The translations under genes and the position numbers were made by a program. 64,000 bases of DNA from Zeugodacus cucurbitae (taxonomy: Eukaryota > Arthropoda > Insecta > Diptera > Tephritidae): assembly GCF_028554725.1 (NCBI RefSeq), contig NC_071667.1, forward strand, positions 37,467,501-37,531,500, read 5' to 3'. How positions within the stretch are numbered: position 1 is the stretch's first letter; each line of letters starts with the position of its first letter. Below are positions 1 to 10,944 of this stretch, piece by piece. Under the pieces are notes generated by a model. It had not been told where the DNA came from, did no database searches, and was given only the letters and a program-made list of their open reading frames with translations.

Positions 1-1940
1 AAGGCTGATCCGTGGAGACTGCACTCCATTCGCTGGTATTCAGCATTGAAAAAGCCTTGGAATATAAGGAATATGCCCTCGGAGCTTTCCTGGACATCTC
101 CGGAGCTTTTAACAACGTGTCAACGGAAGCCATTCTGAACAGTATCGAGTCAATGGGCGTTGAGACTGCAATACAACGGTGGGTCAAAAGCCTCTTGACT
201 TCAAGAAGGATAATAGCAGAATGGAATGACGCCAGCATGACCAAGGAAGTCCGCAGAGGGACCCCACAAGGTGGGGTGCTATCTCCGCTCCTATGGACAT
301 TAGTTGTGAATAAACTATTAAGAAAGTTAGTCGGCAGAGCCCCTAAGATAGTAGCATATTCGGACGACATTGCCGTCTTAATAACGGGCAGGTGTCTACA
401 CACTATCAGCAACATCATGACAACCACCCTTAGTACTGTGCTGAACTGGGCAACTCACGCAGGCTTGGGGTTAAATGCGGAGAAAACTGACTTGCTTGTT
501 TTTACGAGGAAGTACAAAATTCCCACATGGAGACACCCCTCGCTAAATGGGATAGAACTCCCTCTCAAGGACCGTACCAAGCACCTGGGGGTAGTCTTGG
601 ACAGCAAACTACTGTGGAAGTACAATGTAGAGGAGAGAGTAAGAAAGGCCAGCAATGCTTTATATGCGTGCAGGCAAATGCTGGGTACTACCTGGGGGCT
701 TTCTCCCTCTCTTATGCACTGGTGCTACACAGCAGTGGTAAGACCGATTCTGCTCTACGGTGCTCTAGTGTGGTGGACAGGGGTACGGAAATTAACGTAT
801 CGAAAGCCAATGGAAAGGGAGCGCTAAGAACCACCCCAACGGCGGCTCTTGAAATAATACTAAACCTGCCGCCTATAGATTTCTTCGCCGAAAACAGCGC
901 GGCAAAATCGGCGGGGCGCCTTATGGCAGCAGGAGAATTTAAGTATAGAACTTTTGGGCATAGCTCAGTGTGTAATGGCAGTTTGGCGGACACCGACTAC
1001 CCGACCCCATCTTTCAAATGGGAAAGAAGGTTCAAAGTAAACCTAGAAAGAGATAGCTGGCGCAAGGGCATAGCACCTGCACGCAGCAATTTAAACATAT
1101 TTACGGATGGCTCGAAAATGGAGGACGGGGTAGGCGCGGGGATATACTGCCCAGAGTTAGGTATAATGCAACCATTCAAACTACCGGACCACTGCAGTAT
1201 ATTTCCAGCGGAGGTGTTTGCAATTGGAAAAGCCGCTGAGCTATCCTTAAGCGCACCAAAAGGATACTCTAAAGTAAACATATACGTAGACAGTCAGGCG
1301 GCAAGCAAGGCAATATCCTCTTTCAGCGTATCGGCCAAAAGTGTCTTAAGTGGTAGGACAGCAGTGGATGATGTCGCCAGAAATAGGCGACTTCAATTCT
1401 ACTGGGTGCCAGGCCACAAGGGCATAGAAGGTAACGAGATAGTGGATGAGATTGCCAAACGAGGCGTAAAAATGTCATCTGAAAATATGATGAACGTAGA
1501 TAGACCTATACACTGTCTATATGATGATCTAGACAAAAACTTGGTAAAAAAGTTCAAAGCGCGCTGGAAGAATATGCCGGGATGCAAAACCGCAAAAGTT
1601 ATGTGCAAGGCGGTAGATAAGAAGTACACGAAATTTCTATTGGCGCTCGATAGAAGCAAATGTAGGAAAATGGTAGGCATACTCAATGGTAAATGTCTTG
1701 TGGCGGCGCACGCGTACAAGATCGGGCTGATAGATCGTGAAGACTGCAGGAAATGTCAAGAGCAAGGCACCAGAGAGACAATGGAGCACCTCTTCTGTGA
1801 ATGTCCTGCATTATCAAGACAACGGCTTCAGCATTTGGGGTCTGCACACTACGTTAATCTGGAAGAGATTTCGTTTGTATAGCCACAAAGCCTTTTGAAA
1901 TTCGCAACAAACGCTGGCATCCTAAAGGATGACTACTCCT
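1..1940 (+). pseudogene. LOA/I-group non-LTR retrotransposon ORF2, RT plus RNase H (partial)
   Basis: The remnant encodes the second half of a non-LTR polyprotein that copies element RNA into DNA and carries its own RNase H. The RT part (about 12-827) shows FLDISGAF, then GTPQGGVLSPLLW, then the catalytic box as AYSDD rather than the usual YADD. After a frame change with probable loss of some residues near 822, the second frame (to 1882) carries RNase H: FTDGS, a Glu in AEVFAIG, YVDSQAA and an Asp in NEIVDEIAK. A Cys/His cluster (CRKC ... HLFCECP) follows. A TGA at 6-8 and a TAG at 1880-1882 both look like secondary nonsense mutations, because related-looking coding continues on either side up to about 1938. 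The RT plus RNase H order and the C-terminal zinc cluster fit the LOA/I group. The 5' end lies outside the window and the 3' end abuts an H repeat. Confidence 0.82.
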
Positions 1941-1943
1941 CAT

Positions 1944-2640
1944 TAACTTGAGTAAAAATTGAGATATCTTAATGAAACTTGGAACACATGTTCCTTGGGA
2001 CCATTAGAGGGTTGCTTTCGAAAATGGGCAAAATCACCACTGCCACGCCCACAAAATGGCGAAAACCAAAAACACATAAAGTGTCATAACTTAGCCATAA
2101 ATAAAGTAATAACAGTAAAATTTGGAATAAAGGATCGCATTAGGAAGGGGCATATTTGGATGTAATTTGTTTGGGGAAGTGGGCGTGGCCCCGCCCCCAA
2201 ATCGGTTATTTGTATATATCTCGCAAACTAATTAAGCTATATAAACCAAGCTTTCTGCAGTCGATTCTCTTACGTACCCCACCACACACCATGAAAATAG
2301 TTGAAATCGGATAATAACCACGCCCACCTCCCATACAAAGGTTAGGTTGAAAATTACTAAAAGTGGGTTAACTCACTAACGAAAAACGTCAGAAACACTA
2401 AATTTCACATAAGAAATGGCAGATGGAAGCTGCACTCAGGTTTTTTTACAAAATGGAAAATGGGCGTGGCATCGCCCACTTATGGGTCAAAAACCATATC
2501 TCAGGAACTACTCGACCGATTTCAATTAAACTTGGTTTGTAATAGTTTCCTTACCTCCCAATAATATGTTGTGAAAATTGGCCAAATCGCTTCACAGCCA
2601 CGCCTACTTCCTATTCAATATTATTTATTGAACCTTTAGG
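1944..2640 (+). mobile_element. H repeat copy 1 (truncated at both ends)
   Basis: Internal part of the small H family. It holds three successive monomers, each ending in a CCACGCCYAC box at 2043-2052, 2318-2327 and 2598-2607, with GGGCGTGG openings near 2190 and 2462. It joins directly to the end of the LOA remnant and stops before the 3' terminal hairpin of the family. No coding potential is seen. Confidence 0.85.
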
Positions 2641-2810
2641 GTGATTGTTGTTGGTCTATCTGTTGGATGGTCTAATTTGAAACATATTGTTAGTAATTTT
2701 AAATGTTTGTGGTTTATATTTTAAATGTAGTTATGACAAATGTATGAATTTACAAATATATTTGTACTGTAATAATTTCAAACATGATCATTTTATAGAT
2801 TTGAACACGG

Positions 2811-3690
2811 ATAGCTGTCCCTGGTCCATCAGGTAGCAATGACACATCCGACGGAAAGTTGTCTCTCGTGTTTTTTTTGTTTGGCCGCAATTTATAGTTG
2901 TTATTGATCTATGAGTCGCCCTGAAACAGAGAGCCAACTGCAACCGTAGCAACGACACGTCTGATGCAAAGTTGTCGCTGGTCTATGAATTGCTGAACAC
3001 ATAGACGACGACAAGCGACGAGCGACAGCTGTCAAAAATTAAAATACTCGTGTTCTTATGGGCACAGCTTTTTAGACAACAGCACGACTTCGCGACAAAA
3101 GGGTTGAAGTCTTCTCTGTCGTCAAATTACAAATATTTCTAATTTTGCCGACAATGGCCGCTGTGAAAATATAAAAGTGTGAAATATAAAAGTATTCAAA
3201 GTTCTAACAAGTATGACGTTATTTTGCCAACAGAGGCGTAAAATAGATTTGATATTTCATTTGTAATAACAATCGTTTATTTAAAACAAATAAATCGACA
3301 TTTACTTTTACATTTTTTGAATAAATAATTTAACTTTGAACAAAATATGTAAGTTGAAGTACGGCAACAATGAAATTGCTGTTTGGTATGTCGTTGGCGT
3401 CTTCAAAATGTTCAAAGCGCTGGCTTCAAAGCGTTACGTCGTGCCGTGTCGTCGTATTTGTGTTCAAAGTATGAGTCGCCCTGAAACATAGAACAAACTG
3501 CAACTGTTTCAACGACACGGTTGACGTCTCTCTGTCTTTTTATAACCATTTATAGTTTCCGCTATGAGTCGCTCTGAAATATAAAGCCAACAACAACGTA
3601 GCAACGACACGTTTGATAAAATTTAATATTTACGTTTGTCCTTGGTCCATGAATCGCACTGAAACATAGAGCCAATTGCAACTGTTTTCA
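2811..3690. repeat. Cluster of degenerate units with GAGTCGCCCTGAAACATAG core
   Basis: Four diverged units sharing GAGTCGCYCTGAAAYATA followed by GCCAACTGCAAC and GCAACGACACG start near 2911, 3469, 3563 and 3648. A partial unit lies near 2821. Spacing is about 94 and 85 bp for the last three and 558 bp for the first. Between the first and second unit, 2995-3020 and 3436-3465 form an imperfect inverted pair around GAACACA...ACGACGACA. The cluster could be a satellite remnant or the ends of a small DNA transposon. Confidence 0.6.
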
Positions 3691-5029
3691 ATACTTGTGC
3701 AGCGTTTTCATTGCCGTTATTATTTATGTACATGCATCATATATATTTTTATGTACATATGTATGTGCGTAGTTGTTTTAGAGCGTATGTTCGAACCGAA
3801 CTCGAGCGTATGTTCGAACGATCCTGTTATATTTGCGTGGTCTTCGTTAGAATATTACATATACCAAAGTAAATCCTCCGCACATGTATCTATGTATATG
3901 TTAGGCACACATTATAAATGTACGTTAAACAAGTTATATACTAAGAACACACTGTTTATATACGTTAAACACATTATATGCGTATACGCATGTGCATTTG
4001 AATATTATGTGGAATAGAATGTTCGCATCGGGCCGAACGGCGGCATTTTTTGTTTTATTGTATTGTCCTACTTGCTGTTCAAACATTGACTGACTCGTGA
4101 TCGCTGCTGCGTCACTCTTCCTAGGTTTCTTCGTTATATTCTGTAACGGAGTTCCCGATTGTCGTAAGTCGCTTCATTCGTGGTGGCTTTTTGTAGCATC
4201 ATCTCAGAAAATGTTGAGTTGGCAACATCCGCACCGATCCGAGGTGGTATCATCTCAAAGGGAGATGAGATGGTAACTCGTGCACCACTCTATTCCGCCA
4301 CAACAGTTCTGTCGCAGAGAAGACTATAAATTAGATGTTTGAGATTCGATTCGACCTCAAACTTGTAGGTAATTAGAATTGACTAATAATTTAATAAATG
4401 TGATGACAATGCTAATTAAACAACTATACAAATATATTTACAGTTTGCGCTATGAAATGAAAATGGCTTATTGAACCGTATCCGTGAAATGGAAATATTT
4501 CTTTCTTAATATAATATTGACGCTGTACTAATCTCCAATACTGAAACTCCAACACATTCAAAGAAATTTCAATAACACCACTACATACACACATACGCAA
4601 CAAAGGGTAAAATGTGCATAAACATTTGACTCAATTCTTCTCTCGTACAGCACCCTGAATGAGAGAAAGAAACAACCGAAGTTCTCGTGTGTTTCAACAA
4701 GTTTTGTTTTGAGCTATATCATGACTGCTTGTGGAGTATTATTTTACGTGTTTTCTTTCCATCAGTGATATGAAGCCTAATTAAAGTTTAAAGTATTGAA
4801 CCACAAATTTTTTAAATAAGTAGAACGTAAAATATTACTATTCTAAAGCTAAAAGATGGAATTGAAGAGAGTGTTACAGTCTCACTGTAAATAGTCAACA
4901 AAAATGGGGAAAACATGGAATATGTAAATAATTGTTGAATAGAATAATATTATCTTGACTTAAATTGTAATACATTTTATATACAGATATTTCAAACCTC
5001 GTGCGGCGTTAAAGGTACGCAACGCAGGT
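3691..5029. other. No gene recognised
   Basis: AT-rich sequence. A 16-bp direct repeat GAGCGTATGTTCGAAC lies at 3781-3796 and 3804-3819. The open frames here are short and show no family features. Confidence 0.6.
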
Positions 5030-5700
5030 ATTTTTTTTACGTGCAATTAAACCATTTAGTCATCTACATACATTTGACTTCCAGGAAGCGCGAGAACAAC
5101 AAACACTAGAAGAATTGGAACGACATAGTTTAGGTGCTTGTAACCGTTTATCATCGCGACGTGTGTCATCTGGGTTTTGACAATGAGCTGGACGGCAAAG
5201 TAGATACAGTATTTTTGGACTTACCGGTACCTCAGTTGACCGTAACATTAGCAACTAAAACATAGAAATCAGAGGGTAAGTTTAAGTGAATGTTTGTGCT
5301 CATAAAAATTTAAAAACTTCTTGTATGTTTAATTAGGAGGACTTTTTTGATTAATTGTCACCTTATATTGACGTCATAACGTTATTGTATCGCTTTACAG
5401 GGGCATTTATTCACCGAAATTAGTTTAATGGCAAGAGCATGGATGTTAAGACTAGAACGGTGCCGTGCTAGATATAGAATTCCTGAAGTATAAGGTAATT
5501 ATTATCATCATTTATGTTGTGAAAATTAAAGATTTATTTTATATTTTATAGAAAACCTCCTCCAAAAAATTTGATGAATCTAGACAAGTGAAATTAATGA
5601 AAAAACAGATCCTAAAAAAACTCCTAAAGAAAACAAGAAAGGTCTCGCATAATGTGCGCTGCTTACACTTCCAGGCCACACGGGGTAGCTTTCGTCCGAT
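5030..5700 (+). pseudogene. Trmt61A: TRMT61A-like tRNA (adenine-58-N1) methyltransferase pseudogene fragment with introns
   Basis: TRMT61A is the catalytic subunit of the enzyme that methylates adenine 58 of tRNA. The first exon part (to 5275) reads LRAIKP then HLHTFDFQEAR, matching the family's GHLHT.xFH region. After a +1 frame change near 5142 it continues RDVCHLGFDNELDGK, then VFLDLPVPQL, matching the conserved RDVC..GF and DAVFLDLPxP segments. A 125-bp GT-AG intron (5276-5400) follows. The next exon ends with VKTRTVP and LDIEFLK in shifted frames. A second intron of 57 bp (5495-5551) precedes a lysine-rich exon ending in PGHTG then a stop at the position of the family's PGHTGYLTFA ending. 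Frameshifts, an in-frame TAG and a shortened middle exon show it is dead. Retained introns mean it arose by DNA duplication, or is a decayed original, rather than by retroposition. The N-terminal half was not found. Confidence 0.75.
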
Positions 5701-5811
5701 GGCAAAAATTGTTCAACTATTCAATACTATATACATACATATGTATATAGTGTAGTGTGATAATACATTGATAAAGTAAATATAATAATAAATACCGAAA
5801 TGGCATGATAT

Positions 5812-6144
5812 TGTAACGGATTTCCAAAATCTGTTGTTAACGCTGAAGCTCTATCCTGAGTTCTATCACTGGATTGTCAAATAAAAGTCACACTTTAATG
5901 GCTATACACTAATCTTTATTTCCAATTCCTTAAAACTTAACACTTTATTACTCAATACTCTAATTTACTACTCTTACCAAACTGTGTGTTGCTGCCAGTC
6001 TGACAGCCCTTATATAGTCGATTGTTAGCGATACATCGCCACTCGAACATTCTGGCAACTACGAGTATCGATGTCTAGATACACCTGGCAAGTTATCGAT
6101 TTCAATAATCAATTCTAGTTTGTTCTGGTGCCATTTTCGTCACA
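5812..6144 (-). repeat. T1 3' LTR (left on plus strand)
   Basis: It starts TGTAACGGAT and ends CGTCACA on the plus strand. On the element strand a TATA box lies near 6009-6017 (CTATATAAGG) and a poly(A) signal AATAAA at 5915-5920. It differs from the right LTR at scattered positions. Confidence 0.88.
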
Positions 6145-7098
6145 CTGTCCTCCACTTAAGTCTGATCGTCCCGGTTAGACATACTTCCAGAATTAAACGC
6201 TTAGCATTTCTTCCCCTAATCTCGTCTTCTAGAACACTGTCGCCCTTCTTAACATTCCTTTCTCCATTGGCATTAATCTGGCACATTTCCAAATTGTTTA
6301 TGCACACATCCGCCATCTCGTCAGTCTCTTTACACTGAATTGAGCACTCTCCTGTCCTGACCGTCAAAACACTCCTGAGTTCTGATTTACTGAGAAATGG
6401 ACCAGCTGCAACCATGGCGACTCGCTCAAATTGCGCTCCCAAACTGTACTGCTTCATTTCACCATGACTTTATTTGCAATGTAATCTCTCATTGATTGAC
6501 GACAACCAACCCAATACAATTGATCCTTCAATTTTCCCAAGGTTTCCGTGATTCTTATGTGCCCTTTACTTGGACCTTTGTGAATTTCGAAGCGAACTTT
6601 AGGTGATCTTTCGTTTCTAACAACCACGAGAGATCGGGAGCGGTGTCCTCCTTTGCCTTTCCACACTCGATATAAGCAACCAGCCACCAACTTAAAACAT
6701 TTCCACTGTGCCTTTGCGACTAGAGGTTCTGCAGACATATCAACTTTCTTTGGACGTTTCACAACTGGAGCTTCATATTGAGATTCTCGTTCCTTCATAT
6801 CACAATATTTTGTCCATGACACGTCTGTCTTCTCTGGGGTCACCTGCCGCAATATATGTGCCTCCTGCTCCTTCAATTGTGTAGACACCTGTGCTGAAAC
6901 CTGCGATGGTACACACTCTCCATACTCTTCCAGCTGTGTTGACACCTCTTCACTTTTTAAGGTCACCTCCATCGACTCCTCCTCTTTCAACTGTGAGGAC
7001 ACTCCATTCACTTCCAATTGTGTTAACAAAATCTCTCCATGCACTTCATGCTCTTCAAGCTGTCTTAACATGTCTGCTCTATTTGAGGTCACATCCAT
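6140..7098 (-). pseudogene. T1 internal ORFs: Gag repeat region fused to integrase fragments
   Basis: Two minus-strand frames (6454-7098 and 6140-6457) nearly abut. The first begins with acidic, Gln-rich repeats of the type QLEE/ILLTQLE/NGVSSQLKEEE. It then runs into an integrase zinc-finger-like stretch: LVAGCLYRVW, IHKGPSKGHIRITETLGK and LYWVGCRQ. The second starts with FERVAMVAAGPF, matching the start of a Gypsy integrase core (usual form ERVAMDVAGPFP), and then breaks off. It ends in a basic tail just before the purine tract. The catalytic core is missing. The join between Gag repeats and integrase marks a large internal deletion that removed protease, RT and RNase H. Confidence 0.7.
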
Positions 7099-7113
7099 TG
7101 ACTCCTCTTCCTA

Positions 7114-7725
7114 CTATTTCAACTGTAAGGACACCATATTCGCTTCCGACTGTGTTGACAAAATCTGCCCATGCGCTTCCCAAGGCTTTGACATACGCAC
7201 CTCATTCGTTTCGGATTGTGTTAACAAAATTTCTGCATGCTTTTCCAGCTGTATTGATACATCCATTTTGTTTGAAGTCTCATCAATTGATTCCTCCTTC
7301 TGCTTTCCAAACTGTGAAGATAACCCATTCGCTTCCGACTTCCGCTCTTTTAAGTGTGAATAAAATTGAGCTGATATTTGCGTTGACAGTTCTTTCATTT
7401 GCTGGGACAACTTTGTTGTTAAGCGTGTCTCCTGCGCTTCAAACTGGGATTTCATCTCCGATGACATCTGGGACACTGCAGACAAAATCATGTTCATGTC
7501 CATTACTCCTGACGAACATGGAGGCTCTTCCTTTTCCTCAATTTTCGTTGTCGATTCCTCTAACAGCGATTCAAAAACAAATTCGTCCACGTTGATGTTG
7601 TCTTCTTCCATGGCCTCTCGCAAACGGGCTTGTAACTCAGCTTTCAACCCATTCGTTGCTAGGCCTCGTTGTTCCAACTCCTTTTTGAGTTGCGGTATCT
7701 TTAAATCGTTGAACTTAACCGTTAT
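7114..7725 (-). pseudogene. T1 Gag-like protein, SAP-like N-terminus plus coiled-coil repeats
   Basis: The open frame 7114-7677 continues upstream to about 7725, where T3 has ATG and this copy has ACG, so the original start is lost. The N-terminus reads LKIPQLKKELEQRGLATNGL followed by KAELQARLREAM, a SAP-type helix-turn-helix as in DNA/RNA-binding SAP proteins. Acidic residues and then Gln/Ser/Glu-rich heptad-like coiled-coil sequence follow, with repeated phrases (LSTQSEAN, QLEKHAEILLTQSE). No zinc knuckle is visible. Structural Gag is the most likely role because it is the first ORF after the primer-binding site. A short gap with a stop separates it from the next frame. Confidence 0.65.
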
Positions 7726-7751
7726 CTCCTATGGAATTTTATTTAACAATG

Positions 7752-7767
7752 CCACTTCTGACACCAA
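7752..7767 (-). other. T1 primer-binding site, tRNA-Leu type
   Basis: On the element strand TTGGTGTCAGAAGTGG directly follows the 5' LTR. The TGGTGTCAGAAGTGG core is complementary to the 3' end of a leucine tRNA. T3 carries the variant TTGGTATCGGAAGTGGG at the same place and T4 has TTTGGTGTCAGAATTGGG. Confidence 0.7.
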
Positions 7768-7768
7768 T

Positions 7769-8102
7769 TGTAACGGATTTCCAAAATCTGTTGTTAACGC
7801 TGAAACTCTACCCTGAGTTCGATCACTGGATTGTCAAATTAAAGTCACACTTTAATGGCTATACACTATTCTTTATTTCCAATTCCTTAAAACTTAACAC
7901 TTTATTACGCAATACTCTAATTTACTACTCTTACCAGAACTGTGTGTTGCTGCCAGTCTGACAGCCCTTATATAGTCGATTGTTAGCGATACATCGCCAC
8001 TCGAACATTCTGGCAACTACGAGTATCGATGTCTAGATACACCTGGCAAGTTATCGATTTCGATAGTCAATTCTAGTTTGTTCTGGTTCCATTTTCGTTA
8101 CA
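7769..8102 (-). repeat. T1 5' LTR (right on plus strand)
   Basis: 334 bp, TGTAACG...CGTTACA. On the element strand it carries a TATA box near 7968-7975 and a poly(A) signal at 7872-7877. It would drive transcription of the Gag-like ORF to its left. Confidence 0.88.
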
Positions 8103-8374
8103 ATATCTTCAATATATATGTAATATAATTAATGATTTTGTTATTAAATTCTCATTTGGGGTTTAGGTAGAACTAACCGAAAATAGTGGGTACAGTTTCA
8201 GGGCTTTTGTAGGTCGCAGTACTGAAAGAGCACATGGAGTTTTGGTTTGCAGATTTTGGGCCTTTCACCGAATTGTGCAAGAGGTATATATACACTGCTA
8301 AGTGTATGAATGTAATGTAATTTCGGGTCCTTTTGTCAATTCGCCCTTAAGGATCGCATAGAAACTTTCATTGA

Positions 8375-8665
8375 AACTGTTAGTACCGCTCCCTGGCTTT
8401 TCGCCGATACTCTACTTTACAACTCTAACTTATAACTTGTTTACACTTTACTCGACAACTCTCTCCTTAGAATTGTCCTCACTCGACAACTCTCTTATTA
8501 GAACTGTGTCTTGCTGCCAGTCCGGCAGCCCTTATATAGTTGACTGTAAGCGATACATCGCCTCTCGAACATTCTGGCACTACGATTATCGATGTCTAGA
8601 TACATCTGGCAAGTTATCGATTTCGATTTTCAATTCTAGTCTGTTCTGATGCCATTTTCGTTACA
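8375..8665 (-). repeat. T2 LTR (related subfamily, outer end lost)
   Basis: It shares the CTATATAAGGGCTG, CTGGCAGCAAGACACAG and ATCGATAACTTGCCAG segments with the T1 LTR and ends CGTTACA at 8665. A CTCGACAACTCTC segment is duplicated inside it. The sequence to its left no longer matches the family. Confidence 0.75.
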
Positions 8666-8952
8666 TTGCCCTCCACAAAAGTTTGATCGTCCCGATTAGA
8701 CATACTTCCAGAACCAAGCGCTTAGCATTTCTTCTTTTAATCTCGTCTTCTTGATCATTGTTGTCCTCCTTAGCATTCCTTTCTCCATTGGCATTAATCC
8801 TAAACTATCAATAAGTAACCAAAAATTATCCTCGCAGTCGTCTACGCCGTTGTTTCCTAGACAGCAGGCCGATAAGCCAGGAACATGGATATATGGACAT
8901 CCCTTGTACCTGTGGTGATACCTCTCCACCAGCTTTCTAAAATGCCCTTCCA
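8666..8952 (-). pseudogene. T2 integrase C-terminal remnant
   Basis: Read on minus across two frames: LESWWRGITTGTRDVHISMF then LAYRPAV, matching the end of a Gypsy integrase core (family form MFLLAYRSAVHETTG). DNFWLLIDSL and a basic tail follow, up to the purine tract next to the LTR. The sequence breaks where the RTE copy begins. The other part of T2 resumes after that insertion at 10945. Confidence 0.7.
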
Positions 8953-10939
8953 ATGCGAAAAGTCAAAAAAACAACTGGTATTATGAGGATTGTCGTCTCG
9001 CAGTGAAGAGAAAGCAGACTGCCTATTTCGCAATATTGCGTTCGACCGCAACGCGTGCGTAATGGGAAAGATACCGAGAGCTGAAGAGGGAAGCGAGACT
9101 CATTTGCAGACAAAAAAAAGAAAGAGGCCGAAATGTTTGAGTATGAAAAGCTTGACAGCTGGCCGACAGGGGTAATGCTCGAAAATTTTACGAAAAGATC
9201 CGGCGACTAACTGATGGTTTCAAGACCGGAGCACACTTCTGTAGAACCCCCAGAGGTGATCTAGTTGTTGATGACCAGAGTATACTGTGTTTGTGGAGGG
9301 AACACTTCTCCAGCCAGTTGAATGATTGTGAAAGTACAACACCAGGAGATGGCGAACCCGATTCCCCAATCGACGAGAATGGAACAGATGTTCCATTGCC
9401 CGACCGTGAAGAAATTATAATAGCAATTACCCGCTAAAAGAACAATAAGGCGGCGGGGGCCGATGGATTGCCGGCCGAGCTATTCAAATACGGCGGCGAA
9501 GAGCTGATAAGGTGCATGCATCAGCTTCTTTGCGAAATATGGTCGGAATAAAGCATGCCTGACGATTGGAATCTCAGTATACTCTGCCTAATCAACAAAA
9601 AGGAAGACCCCACAATCTGCGCCAACTACCGTGGGAGAAGCTTCCTTAACATCGCTTATAACGTTCTATCGAGCGTACTATGTGAAAGACTAAAGCCCAC
9701 CGGCAACAAACTGATTGGACCGTATCAGTGTGGCTTTAGACCTGGAAAATCGACAACAGACCAGATATTCACCATGCGCCAAATCTTGGAGAAGACCCGT
9801 GAAAAGAGGATCGACACATACCATCTTTGTCGACATAAAAGCTGCTTTCGACAGCACGAATAGTAGCTGCCTTTATGCCGCGATGTCTGAATTTGGTATC
9901 CCCGTAAAACTAATACGGCTGTGTAAGTTGACGTTGAGCAACACCAAAAGCTCCGTCATGATTGGGAAGGGCCTCTCCGAGCCGTTCGATACCAAACGAG
10001 GTTTCAGACAAGGTGACTCACTATCGTGTGACTTCTTTAACTTGATGCTGGAAAAAATAATACGAGCTGCAGAGCTAAATAGAGAAGGTACAATCTTATA
10101 CAAGAGTGTACAGTTACTGGCGTACGCCGATGATATCGATAACATTGGAAACAACACCCGCGCCGTTAGTTCTGCTTTTTCCAGACTGGATAAGGAAGCG
10201 AAGCGTATGAGTCTGGTGGTGAATGAAGACAAGACGAAATATCTCCTGTCGTCAAACAAACAGTCAGCGCATTCGCTTTTGGCTCCCACGTCACTGTTGA
10301 CAGTCATAACTTTGAAGTTGTAGATAATTTCGTCTATCTGGGAACCAGCATTAACAGCAATAACAATGTCAGCCTGGCAATCTAACGCAGAATCACTCTC
10401 GCCAACAGGTGCTACTATGGACTGAGTAGGCAATTGAAAAGTAAAGTCCTCTCTCGACGAACAAAAACTAAACTCTACAAGTCCCTTATCATTCCCGTCC
10501 TACTTTATGGTACAGAAGCGTGGACGGTGTCAACATCCGATGAGACGGCACTACAAGTTTTCGGGAGAAAGGTTTTGCGGAAGATTTATGGTCCCTTAAA
10601 CATTGGCAACGGTGAATACCGCAGAAGATAGAATGATTAGCTGTATGTGTTATTCGACGATATAGACATAGTCCAGCGAATAAAAAGACAGCGACTACGC
10701 TGGCTGGGTCATGTTGTTTGAATGGACGAAAGTGCCCCAGTTCTGAAAGTTTTCGATGCAGTACCCGCTGGTGGAAGCCGAGGAAGAGGGATACCTCCAC
10801 TCCGATGGAAGGACCAGGTGGAGAAGGGCCTGTCTTCTCTTGGTATTACCAATTGGCGCTAAACTGCCAAAAGGGGAGATACGTGGCGCGCTGTAGTGGA
10901 CTCGGCTATAACCGCGTAAGCGGTGTCTACGTCAATCAA
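8953..10939 (+). mobile_element. RTE copy a, 5'-truncated and decayed, inserted in T2
   Basis: An RTE-type non-LTR element that starts in the linker between endonuclease and RT. Its fragments include the KNSWYDEDCR-like linker, FKYGGEELIRCMHQ, CANYRG, YQCGFRPGKS, a split KAAFDST, FRQGDSLSCDFFNL and the active site LAYADDID near 10120. The end reads RRQRLRWLGHV and the shared 3' stem-loop. At least five stops or frameshifts interrupt it (for example TAA at 9550 and TAG at 9861). It ends in a (GAA)n tail at 10925-10939. T2 sequence resumes immediately afterwards. Confidence 0.85.
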
Positions 10940-10944
10940 GAAGA

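Larger units (their letters stand above)
5812..8102 (-). mobile_element. T1: non-autonomous Ty3/Gypsy-type LTR element, complete with 4-bp target duplication
   Basis: Two LTRs of 333 and 334 bp with TGTAACG/CGTTACA ends enclose 1.6 kb. ATAT flanks both sides (5808-5811 and 8103-8106), a 4-bp target duplication as expected for Gypsy-type integrases. The coding strand is minus: a primer-binding site lies left of the right LTR and a purine tract (AGTGGAGGACAG) borders the left LTR. The interior keeps a Gag-like ORF and integrase fragments; protease, RT and RNase H are absent. It must therefore have moved using enzymes from a relative. The LTRs are close to identical, so the insertion is younger than most elements here. 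Confidence 0.85.

Noticed and set aside
455..993. Minus-strand frames under the RT region
   Set aside because: They are shadows of the plus-strand RT/RNase H and show no motifs of their own.
527..1000. Start of the second open frame as an independent gene
   Set aside because: The first ~290 bp of that frame overlaps the real RT frame; only the part after about 825 is RNase H coding.
3676..4017. 113-aa frame
   Set aside because: It runs through TATA/CATA-rich sequence; composition explains it and no domain is visible.
6891..7595. Plus-strand Pro/Leu/His-rich frames over T1 Gag
   Set aside because: The repeat phrases mirror the minus-strand Gag repeats; they are antisense shadows.
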